Shown: piece after piece, positions 26,501 to 38,500 of the stretch
Numbering within the stretch: the stretch's first letter is position 1
How the letters are laid out: the number at the start of each line of letters is the position of its first letter
NCBI RefSeq assembly: GCF_027580225.2
Contig: NC_073361.2
Span: 25,273,501 to 25,337,500, forward strand
From: Misgurnus anguillicaudatus
Taxonomy: Eukaryota > Chordata > Actinopteri > Cypriniformes > Cobitidae
Direction of reading: 5' to 3'
Length of the DNA stretch: 64,000 nt
Made by a program: the position numbers and the translations under genes
The notes under the pieces: generated by a model
What the model was told of the DNA's origin: nothing
Seen by the model: only the letters and a program-made list of their open reading frames with translations
Database searches by the model: none

Positions 26501-29500
26501 AGTACAGAGGACGCATGAAAATACCCGGATGTGTTCTTAATATCGAGGATCCATTGAGTGCAGACTTGCGTGCTGAAATCGATTTACGCCCCAGAAGTCA
26601 TTGCAGCAAAACAATGGCGGAGTTCAGGTGACCAACATGAAGATCGCATACATCTCAATTCTCACATGTGCGTTCTGTGTTCTTGCGACCTTCTGAGTTC
26701 GTTCTTCCAAGGTCGCCTTGTAAACCGATCTCCGCGAGAATGCAAGTCCATTCTTTGTGTTCTTGGAATTGAGAAACAGACATTTTTTATTTCAAACATA
26801 CCCGCGTATGTCACATAACCAGCTTTCTGGAATACCCCCAAGGTTTTGTAACTCTGTGTCATGGTCTGGAGCTTGACAGGTGTAGTTTAGTCTCACTCTT
26901 AAGGGCTCTAGTCTTGGTCTGGGTCTTGGACAATCTGGTCTTGACCACACTTTAGGTATGCACAGAATAGCTAGATGTCCTATAGATTTGCCAGAATTTG
27001 CAGTACTACACAATAGAACACACTGTAGGAAATGCTCTACCCACAATGCAATGTGTCAGCATGACCTTGCATTTCTGGTTTAATGAATAAACTAAAAACA
27101 ATCAAGTTACTGTATGGGGTTTAGCAGCAAGCTCTTTTTAAAACTTTTCATTGGTTAAATATTTGCAAAACCCCCCACACAGACGTAAAGAGAGACCAGT
27201 TGTTATGATTTTTCAAAAATCACAAAATGGTGATACAAGGTTTTCACCCAACAGCGATGATATTGAAACAAAGTGTTTTGCTTGGCTGAAAATTTCCATT
27301 TCCAAATTCCAATTTGACTCTCACAGCTCTTCTAGACCTCCAGTGAATACAAAGAGAAGCTCAGAAACACAACTGTGCAGACCAAACAGTCAATCTTGCC
27401 TCCCTGATGTCAAGACGAACAAAGAAATCTCCTTGATTTCTCACTGAGACTTCGCCAATGTCTGGGAGAGCTTTTTAATAATACATCTGCATTCTGAATA
27501 CCTTCAATGCTAATCAGGGCGAGCTACAGACACCTTGTGCCAGTGAAAGCAGGACCTCTGGTATCTAAACCATGTGCCCCATTCCAGCAAGTATAGCAGA
27601 GGGGTGACAGACAAACCCAGCGAATAAGTCCAATTAGATACAGCTGTCAGTCTACTCACTCTACACAAAGAGAAAGCTCAGTCTGGTTTATAGCACTGCA
27701 CACCGGCCACAAGGACAAACAATGCGTCCAAGATTTAAATTCAGGCTCTCAGCATCTTATGCTAGGTGAAAACAAATGAACGGCATACAGTTTAATTAAA
27801 CTAAAGTTATTGTCTGTGGAATTGCTTGATATGATATGGTTTATAGCTGTGCGAAAGTTTATAGCCTACTATTCCCCCTGTATCAATAGTGCCTAGTCCT
27901 GGATAAGTTCACCGCCATCTCTGATGAAGACCAGTTAACACATCAAGCACTAGACCTTCTAGAAAAAAGTAAGTTCTGGGCTGGTTTGGTTTTTGTGGAC
28001 ATGTACCCCTGGACCACGAAGGTGCCACCTCACGTCAAATTTAAGATCCGCATGGACATTGACATTGTGGAGCGCACCAACAAGATCAAAGACAGGTCTG
28101 TCTGCAATGTCAGTGAAACTATCATCAAATTTAGATTTCTGTTTTTTTTAAAACTTAACCTTTTCTGTGATCAGATACTGGGACCCAGGGCCAAGAGCTG
28201 ACCCCATGGATGACCTGCGATACGTATGGGGAGGATTTGCCTACCTGCAAGACATGATAGAGCATGGAATTATAAAGACGCACACAGGGAAGGAACGACC
28301 CTTAGGTGTCTACGTACAGCAGATGCCATACCCTTGTTATGTGGATGACCTGTAAGTGTTAAATTTAGAGGATTTTTTGAATTTATAGCAAATCACACCC
28401 ATTAATTATTTAAATGGATTAGCAGACACTTTTTATCCAAAGTCGTTTATAGCACATATGAGGTGTCTTTTTTAAGTGACGTAACTTAAAAACAAGCCAA
28501 TAGTTGCCGGGGCTTGACATCGCCATCTTGGCATTGCGTCACTATGTATCACTTGCAGATAACCGAAAATGTAAAGAGGCAGGACGTGGGTGAAGCTGAG
28601 GTGGCTGGTTGCTGAAACCACACCTGTCTATAGCTTGACGGTAGTAACAGCAGTGGCAGTTCACCCGTCACTCAAGTGGCCACGCCCTTAATTATGCAGA
28701 ATTATAAGGCTTAATATAATTTATATGGATTACTTACAAAAAATCGTCAGAGAGGTCTATAGACTGTAAAAAAATATGGACGTAGTGTCTGTGACATCAC
28801 CCATAGTTTGTGAAGAGCTTTTTGGAAGCCAATAGTTGGCAGGGCTTGACGTCGACCTCTTGGCATTGCGTCACCATACATCACTCGCGGATAACCGAAA
28901 ATGGGTAAAGAGGCGGGATGTAGGTCAAGCTGAGGTGGCTGGTTGCTGAAACCACGCCCACCTCGGTAGTGACAGCAGTGGCAGTTCACCCGTTACTCAA
29001 GTGGCCACGCCCTTAATTATGCAGACTTTAAGGCTTAAAATAATTTTAACCCCCTGACAGTTGTCATGAAGGGCAAAATTAGCTATACAGACCAAAAACA
29101 CTTTTTGTACAAGGCTGTAAACATATTATTTTCTGCTGTAAAGTTTGGCATTTTAACATGGGGGTCTATGGGAATTGATTTCCTTTCGGAGCCAGGCTCT
29201 AGCGGCCAATCAATGAATAGCAGTTTAAGTCACTTCCATATTGGCTTAATCAGAGAGAGATCAGAGGTTGCCCCTCGGGTGGGACTAATACTAAGTGGCT
29301 CCTCCCCACTTTTACAATAGCCAATAAAGTTTAGTTTAACTCTCAGTCTAGAATCATATGGCAGTATGTATATTAATTGTTGTGTGATTTAATATGTTTA
29401 ATTTTTAGCCACTATGTGCATAACATCTTGCCAAATGGACTACAGTTAAAAATTTGCCTGCTGGCTAACACTGGCACATTTACAGAAATGTTTATGAATG

Positions 29501-32500
29501 TGCACTGTCCTTAAATAAATAAACTAAACTAAAAAAAGTGTAGTGAATGATGTCATAAAACACATACAAAGTGTTTTTCTATTATAAAAAAAATATAAAT
29601 AATATACTGTCATATTTAATTGATGTTCTCCACCAATGATCTTTCTTCCTCTCCTCATCGACGACTCAAACCACAGCTTCATGCTAACTCTGAATCGCTG
29701 CTTTCCGATCTTCATGGTGCTGGCCTGGGTCTACTCTGTCTCTATGACAGTTAAAAGCATTGTGTTGGAGAAGGAGATGAGGTTGAAGGAGACTCTGAAG
29801 GCCATGGGCGTTACCAACAGTGTGCTGTGGTGCACATGGTTCATCGACACTTTCGTCATCATGGCCTCTAGCACAGCCCTGCTCACTTTGATTATCATGG
29901 TGAGAAATTGAAGATTAAACATTGAACTTTTTATGTAAATAGATAGTTCAGCAGACTTTCTCTCTACTGGTTTTTAGATGGTCTATGAAGATTCATACAC
30001 TTCATTTTACATTTCATCAGTGTGTGTATGAGACGTTTTTCAACCGCTAACTCAATCAATGCTCTAAATGAGCTACAGGATCAATAACACGTTTGTGTGA
30101 ATAGAAACTATTTTATAAAATAACTGACTCATATTTATATAATATTATATATTATATTTTACTACAATTGTAAAATACTAGAATTAAAAAAATAAAGAAA
30201 TAGTTTGATCTCTTACCCTCATAAGGCTTCCTGCAGACAACGTTATCAAGCCGCCATATTTAAATGTACCGCGCAAATCTATTTGTTGCCACGGATACGT
30301 GACGTTTCAATATTTAAAGAAGCTCAAAAATATACTCGTTTTCTCACATAACCATATCGTTTTACTTTAAAAGTCATACTGGAGTTATTGGATTACTTTT
30401 TATAATGTACTTATGTGTGTTTTGAAGCTTTGCTATATTATTGACCACCACAAAAAGAACATAACTGGATTTTATTGTCAAAATTATTTGTTTGTGTTTT
30501 TCTGAATAAAGTAAACCATATACATCGGCGTGAGTAATTTATGAGAGTGTTTTCTTTTTTTTGGTAATCTTTTCCTTTAATTTATTTTTTGTGCTGTACC
30601 GACATCTAGTGGTGACTGTTATGAATGACTAGTTGTTTGCATATGTATGCTGTCTTAAACAATATAAAAGTCTTTATTTTCACACAGGGAGGAAAGGTGT
30701 TGAACTACAGCAATCCCATGATCCTCTTCCTCTTCCTGCTCACATTCACCATGGCAACCATCATGCAGTGCTTCCTCATGAGTGTGTTTTTCAACAAAGC
30801 CAACCTGGCAGCGGCCTGCAGCGGCATCATATACTTCACTCTGTACCTGCCACACATAGTGTGTTTCGCCTGGCAAGACCGCATTACCAGCGACATAAAA
30901 ATCATGGCGGTACGTCCCCCACCATAAACATATTTCAAAAAAGTGCTTTCTTATCAGAATCTGTATAAAAAATAAACTACAACTCATCCATTTAACTAAA
31001 CAAAATATAATGTTGTTTTACATCTGTGTCAGAGCTTGATGTCCCAAGTTGCATTTGGTTTCGGGACGGAGTATCTGTCCCGTTATGAGGAGCAGGGACT
31101 CGGGCTCCAATGGGACAACATCCAGACCAGCCTTCTGGAAGGAGACGAGTTTTCGTTTCTCACCTCTATCATCATGTTGGCAGTGGACACGGTTCTTTAT
31201 GCTTTTCTTGCGTGGTACCTCGACAGTGTTTTCCCAGGTACACAATATAGTCAAGTTTATTTCGTAAAGGGATTTAAAATAGAGTAACAACTTTGGTGTT
31301 TATTATCAGGGCAGTACGGTATCGGACGGCCTTTTTATTTTCCAATCCAGCCTTCATACTGGTTGAACCGACCTGAGCTCCTTAAACCAAGTATGTGAGT
31401 TTTTCCTAAAGTATGAATGTGTGTATGTTCTGCTGTTATTATTTTAGTAGCCTACATCTTTTTGTTCACAGTCTCTGCAAAGCCAGTGAAGAAGAAGTCT
31501 ACATCTGATAAAGCAGTCAACCGTACTGAAGACTACGACAAGGACCATACAGCAGAGGAACAGAAGAAACATACAGAGCAGTCTCGATCCTGCAAACATG
31601 GAGACCTACGAGACCAAATCGAGACAGAAAAGAGGCTTGGTGAGAAAGAAACAACAAATGAGCGCATGAGCATGGGTTCATCAGGTGTGTTAACTATTTT
31701 ATGCGGCCTTTATTTGCTATCAGGGGAAATCCGTGTAGTAACTTATTACAGCAAACAGGAAGATGTTTCTCATCTTACTCTTGGAAAAGATCCCATCAGA
31801 TCTATTCAAAGGTCCAACCAGGCTTATCTGCTTGACTACACCGCAGGCATCCAGCAGGTTCCTTGGCTTTGAACTCATAGAGCCCTATGGGAGTAATTAC
31901 TGCGGTCTTGGGTTCACTGGCTTTATACATCAGCACTTGCCAGAGCCTTGTCATAGGTTCAAGTACGCTGTCTAATGTGGCGCCAGGTATAATGTGGCGC
32001 TTGTGCCTACTGGCTTATGCAGAAGCATGCTGTAGTATGACACATAACGCACAAACACACCTCTGTGGATGGTCAGTGTGAGATGCTGTGGCCTTGTTTC
32101 TGTTTGCTTGCCTGGTTGGAATGTTGGTTCCTGTTTCACTCATTGCTAGTTAGTGTATGTTAAAACACTGCGACAATGAAATTCCTTTCTTCTGATATCA
32201 CCAATGCTTTCGTAAATTAAACAAATTGACTATGGGACCATGGTTTCGACCACAGCATAATTGATTTTCGCAATAATTGGCATTACAAAATTAGGATGCA
32301 ATTCAAGAACATTTTCATCACTTTCAAAGTTTAAAGGGCACCTGTTACCATTATAGAAGATGTTATATCTGTCTGAAGTTTGCCCAAATACAGTAGTTTC
32401 AACTCAAAATACCCCACAGATCATTTATTAAAGCATGTCCAAAATGCCCCTATTTGGGTGGAAGCAAAAATTAGCTCTGTCTGTATCTGCCACGTTAGAC

Positions 32501-35500
32501 AGTAAGCGCTTTCAATTAAAATACATTTGATTCCCGTGAACACAGCCTGAAGGTACATTCACATTATAAGCGACTTGCAGTAGCAGAGCGACGCCATCTC
32601 ATTGTTTTCAATGGAAGCTGTGCGACTTCCGGCTGCACGAGCGATAGTAACTGTTGGCGAATGGATGGGGCGTGTCCAGTCACGCAACAAAGTTGAGAAA
32701 TGTTTGACTTTATGCAAATTATGAGCGACATTCGGGAGCGACTACCAGTGAGAACGAAGCAGCAGAATTCACGTCATCCGTCTCTCGTCTGTTACTGGAG
32801 TAGATGTTACTTATTTGTTTATGACAGCCAGATATAAAAACGCCTCTTTTGAAAGAGACAAGTGACACACAGCGACAAAGTCGCTTATAATGTGAATGTA
32901 CCTTGACCCTACAGTCACATTAGCTACAAACGTGAGTGACACAGAGCGACATGCCCTCTCTTGATGGGCGTTCCTTTGCTAGTATCTAAAAGCGGTATCA
33001 AAAGTCACTTTAGAGGTATTGTTAAGTTACAAGAATGGTGTTTTTGGATTTAAAAGTATTTATTTCTCGATAAAAGTAACAAAATATATGAGATAAAATG
33101 CCAAACTTATCATATATATACAGAAATACGCATTTTCCGCCATCTTGAATTATTTTCTACGACTCGACCACAGACCTACGTCACGCTGCTCCTTCACTCT
33201 GATTGGCAGTCGCTTTGTCGCATCGCTCAGCATTTGCATAAAATAGCCTGCTTGTCTATTTTGACCCCACCTTGCTCGCGCAGCGGCGAGCTCGTCACTT
33301 GTCGCTGGGAAGAGGCCACTCCCATTGAAAATGAATGGTAGCCTGTCGCTCTGTCTCTTGTAGCTAATGTGACTGGAGGGTAAGACAACAGTATCTCACT
33401 ACTGAAGTATGGCGGACAAAGTACAACTTGCTGAGGGCTGAAACTATGGTAATGCAGGACTGTCACTAGTCTGCTGGGGGTGGGGATTTGTCAGTGTGAC
33501 ATCACATTAACAAGAGAATCAAAACAACATGTCTATTGAGAATGCTTTGGTTTAATGTAGATTAAAGTTGTTTTTTTATTGTAGGGTGGTTGTGTTCACA
33601 CACTGCAAACGCACATTTGTCCAAAAATTGTAAAAGTGGATTTTGCATAATAGGGGCCCTTTAATAAATATCATAGCCCAGATGTAATCACATAACCTTT
33701 ACAAGTCATTACCCCTCAAATGTTTCTGTAATATCTCATAACTTCTGATACATATCTATGTTTGTTATAATTAGAAAGGCAGTTTTTCGAGCCTGAGCCG
33801 GTTGGTCTGGTGGCGGGAGTGTGTGTGGAGAACCTGTATAAGGTTTTCGGTGGCAGCTTCAGACCTGCTGTAGATGGGTTGAGCATCACTTTCTATGAGG
33901 GTCAGATCACAGCCTTCCTGGGCCACAACGGTGCGGGGAAAACCACTACCATGTATGTATCTAAACCCAAAGTACTGTTACTGATCTTTATATACCACAT
34001 GCTAAACACTCAGGGTTCCCACGGGTCCTGGAAATCTTTGAAAGTTTGTGAATCTGGGGGGAAAAATTCAAGGCCCTGGGAAGTTTTTGAAAATATACAT
34101 GCATAGATACAGGTCATTGAAAGTTTTCTTGAAAAAAATCCTTATTATTTCCTGTGTATTGTAGGATGATATTATAAAAATTCTAGACTTTTTAAGCACA
34201 CGTGCTAAACTGTTCACTTTTAAATGCTTATATTTTCTGTATGCGAATGTTGATTCATACCAAAATGCTTTTATGCATAGTTGTGTTTGACAAAAGAAAA
34301 TGTCTCAGGTTACGTATGTAACTGTTGTTCCCTGAGAAGGGAACGAGGCGCTGCGTCTCTCTTGCCATTCTTCCTGCATCCCTATAACGCCGTCTTTGGC
34401 AATATTTCAGATAGCGATATACTTCCTGGCTCCTGCGTCACCCTGTCTTTGCCGTTAAGCCTCACCATTGATTGAATTTGATATACACATTCAGACGCAC
34501 TTACCCCTGGAGGCGTCCCCAAAGTGTCACCACAGTGACGCAGCGCGAGTTCCCTTGAAAGGAAACTGTAACAATGTTATCTTTAAAGGTAACACAATGT
34601 AACATTGCTTTCACTTGAAATGTGTCCCCACATTTAGTCCTTGAACTTGAGGGTATTGGACCTGGAATATTCTTGAAAGGTTCTTGAATTTAAAGTTAAC
34701 TAAGGTGTGGGAACTGTGTTATCTCTCTCACAGGTCTATTCTCACAGGCATGTTTCCCCCTACCTCTGGTAAGGCCTTTATTTATGGGAAAGACATCCGG
34801 ACGGAAATGGACGCCATCCGCAAATCGCTAGGAACGTGTCCCCAACATAACATCATCTTTCACCAGTTTGTACACCCCTTATGTGGTTTCAGTTTGAAGG
34901 ATGTTGGTACACCCTCAAGAATGACATTTTAAATCAATCTTTCTCTTTTTCTCTCTGTCATGCAGTATGACAGTAGCAGAGCACATACTGTTTTACTCTC
35001 TGCTGAAGGGAAGACCATTTCCCGAAGCCCAGCTGGAAGTGGAAAACATGCTGGAAGATCTTGGTCTTCCTCACAAGAGAAATGAGCAAGTGCAAAATCT
35101 GTCAGGTAAGCTCACAAATCTCATTTTACATTCCTTCTGCGAGCTCCAAAACTGCAAATGTGTGAAACAAAAAAGTCTCAAAATCTTTTAACTGTATATA
35201 CACACTGATTTACTGCGTTGGTATTCTTTCTTTCTGTAGGTGGTATGCAAAGGAAGCTTTCTGTTGCCATGGCTTTTGTCGGTGGTGCAAAAGTGGTGTT
35301 TCTGGATGAACCCACATCAGGAGTGGATCCATATTCCAGACGATCCATCTGGGACTTGCTGCTGAAATTCCGTGCTGGTACTTGGAAAATATCCCTGGAC
35401 ATATCAAATAATCTTTGTCCATCCATCATATATCATACAGTATATCTGTCTGTCTGTCTGTCTATCTATCGTACTATCGGTCTGTCTGTCTGTGTCTATC

Positions 35501-38500
35501 TGTCAACTGTCTCTCTATTTCTCTCTATTTATATCTATCTGCCTGTCTGTCTGTCTGTCTGTATGTCTGTCTGTCTCTCTATTTGCCTATCTTTCTGTCT
35601 ATCGTCTGTTTCTTTTTCTCTCTCTATTTCTGTTTATCTATCTATCTGTCTGTCTGTCTGTCTATTTATATCTATCTGCCTGTCTGTCTGTATGTCTATC
35701 TGTCTGTCTGTCGCTCTATTTGCCTGTCTGACTGTCTATCGTCTGCTTCTTTTTTCTGTCTATTTCTCTCTATTTCTGTCTGTCTAACTATCTCTCTATT
35801 TGTCTATCTATCTGTCTATCGTCTGTATATTTCTATCTATCGTCTATCCATCTGTCTGTCTGTCTGTCTGTCTGTCTTTCTGTCTTTCTGTCTAGTTGTT
35901 TATCTGTCTGTTTATCGTCTGTCTCTCAATTTCTGTTTATCTATCTATCTGTTTGTCTATTTCTCTCTATTTATATCTATCTGCCTGTCTGTCCGTATGT
36001 CTATCTGTCTTTCTGTCTCTCTATTCGCCTACCTGTCTGTCTATCGTCTGTTTCTTTTTTTCTGTCTATTTCTCTTTATTTCTGTCTGTCTATCTATCTC
36101 TCTATTTGTCTATCTGTCTGTCTATCGTCTGTATATTTCTATATATCGTCTATCTATATATCTGTCTGTCTGTCTTTCTGTCTAGTTGTCTATCTGTCTG
36201 TTTATCGTCTGTCTCTCTATTTCTGTCTATTTTTCTCTATTTCTGTCTGTCTGTCTGTCTGTCTGTCTATTTCTGTCTGGCTATCGTCTGTCTCTCTATT
36301 TCTATCTGTTTATCGCTTGTCTCTCTATTTCTGTCTCTCTATCGTCTGTTTGTCTATCGTCTGTTTCTCTATTGGTCTGTCTCTCTATTTTTATCTGTCT
36401 CTCTATTTCTGTCTGTCTGTCTATTTCTATCCATCTCTCGATTTCTATCTGTCTGTCTATTTCTATCTGCCTCTCTATTTCTATCTGTTTATCGCTTGTC
36501 TCTCTATTTCTGTCTATCTGTCTGTCTGTATGTATGTCTGCATGTCTGTCTATCTTTGTGTCTATTTGTGTCTATCTGTCTCTCTATCTGTCTGTCTTTC
36601 TATCTGTCTTTCTCTCTATCTATCTGTCTGTCTCTCTATTTCTATCTGTTTATTGTCTGTCTCTCTATTTCTGTTTGTTAATCCGTCTGTCTGTCTGTAT
36701 GTACTCTATGTCTGTCTGTCTATCGTCTGTCGCTCTATTTCTGTTTGTCTATCTGTACGTCTGTCTGTCTGTCTGTTGTCTGTCTTTCTATTTGTCTATC
36801 TGTTTGTCTATCATTTGTCTATCGTCTGTCTCTCTATTTCTGTCTATTTCTGTCTGTCTGTCTGTCTGTCTCATAACCTCCACCATCACCTTGCACATTG
36901 TATTATATCTTTATACTTTGAGTACAGGTGTGAAATGTTGGTGTATTGTCTCTGTGCGTGTATTTCACAGGTCGTACAGTGATCCTGTCCACACATCACA
37001 TGGATGAAGCGGACCTGCTGAGCGATCGCGTGGCCGTCATCTCTCGGGGTCGACTGCACTGTTGTGGGTCTCCTCTCTTCCTGAAGAACTCTCTGGGTGC
37101 TGGGTTCTACCTCACTCTGGTGCGGCGCATTAAAGAGGAATCGCCCTGTGATAGGAAAGAGGTGAGATATTTGACGGTGTTCAAATAGAGAGTTTACAAA
37201 CCGGTTATATTTATGTGCTTTTCTTTGTTTTTCACAGGGTCAGTGTGACTGTTCAGAGGACTGCACGTGTACGTGTTCACTTTGTACAAAGTTTAAAGAG
37301 AACAGCAAGGACCTGCCTAAAATGACAGGAAGACAGATGGAAGGTAAAGTGTTTCATTAAGGTATCGAAATAATATTCACTCAGCAAAAATGACAAGGTG
37401 ACCGATGTATTTTAAAGCAACACCAAAGAGTTTTTTTTACCTTAAAATAACGTTTCCAAAAAAGTTTCAGTTGTTCATCCACTCGAAACAGGGTGAACGG
37501 CACTTTCACATTCGCTTTGCAGCCCTCTATCGGCCAAAACCGCACTAAAGAAGTTTCCAACCGTCGGGTAGCGGTCCTGTAGTCCGAGTGAATACTACAA
37601 AAACTTGCTTTACGGCAGACCTACAATCCAATCAGAGCCAGCTATGCCTCAGTATTTATGACAGTGGGTAATGGACAATTACGCTTCTAACCTGTAGGGG
37701 GAGCAAAGAGCCAAAACTCTTTTGTGTTGCTTTAAATCTTTCCTACTTTATTCTTCTGCATACTTGGACTTCTTTTTATTTTAGAGTTAATTCAGTCAAA
37801 ATTTTCATTTCAGTTTAATCAAACTGCACTGATTAACTGAGAATGTATCACACTTGTTTATTTGTTTTCTGTTTATCTGTCCTAGGGGACATTAAGAGCA
37901 TCACGGACCTTGTGCACCATCATGCTCCAGACGCCAGGCTGATTGAAGTCATAGGTCAAGAACTGACCTTCCTGCTGCCTAGCAGAGGCTTTAGACATCG
38001 CTCGTATGCCAGTTTGTTCAGAGAACTAGAGGAGACACTCAAGGACATCGGGTTAAGCAGTTTTGGAGTTTCAGACTCATCTCTGGAGGAGGTGAGGCTT
38101 ATTCTCTATCATTGTTGGCAGCACTATTCCTCCAATTTTATAAAATAATTTGAGCTTAAACTGCCTGACATACTAATAATTTCAGTTTTAGGTTCTCTGT
38201 TTATTTTTGTGTTTAAACCTTAAAGGGATAGTTCACCCCTAAATGAAAATCATGTCATCATTTACTCACCCTCATGTTATAACAAATCTGTATAAATTTC
38301 TTTGTTCTGATGAACACAAAGGGAGATATTTTGAGAAATGTTTGTAACCAAACCGTTTGTGGACCCTATTTACTTCCATCGTATTCATTTTTCCTATTAT
38401 GGAGGTGAATGGGGTCCACAAAGGGTTTGGTTACAAACATTTCTCAGAACATCTTCCTTTGTGTTCATCAAAACAACGAAATGTATGTGGGTTTGTATCA

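Larger units (their letters stand above)
11506..28351 (+). other. abca4: abca4 exons 1-13: TM1 and exocytoplasmic domain 1
   Basis: Exons: 11506-11571, 12055-12148, 12248-12389, 13044-13183, 13990-14117, 18365-18562, 20635-20724, 22420-22660, 22747-22886, 24944-25060, 25185-25382, 27890-28095, 28175-28351 (residues 1-646). The start [20 protein letters not shown] matches the family N-terminus, where the cytosolic WKNW motif precedes TM1 ([18 protein letters not shown], about residues 26-43). The remainder is the large lumenal domain that in the human protein binds retinoid substrate; [34 protein letters not shown] and [11 protein letters not shown] are strongly conserved stretches. Exon 1 length (66 nt) and later exon lengths equal the human ones, supporting the start chosen. 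Large introns 5, 6 and 11 are full of mobile elements. Confidence 0.93.

Noticed and set aside
32551..33381. Possible regulatory island because of GC-rich inverted repeats
   Set aside because: The structure is explained by two palindromic elements with clear terminal repeats.
34866..34932. Readthrough of abca4 exon 20 past CACCA to a longer frame
   Set aside because: Using the GTTTGT donor gives the conserved FHHMTVAEH junction and the 132-nt family length; readthrough loses the frame of exon 21.
35415..37007. Long open frames (119-273 codons) rich in Ser, Leu, Cys, Val, resembling a secreted or membrane protein
   Set aside because: They are translations of the TCTG/TCTA microsatellite in abca4 intron 22; the only real coding parts are the ends of neighbouring exons 22 and 23.
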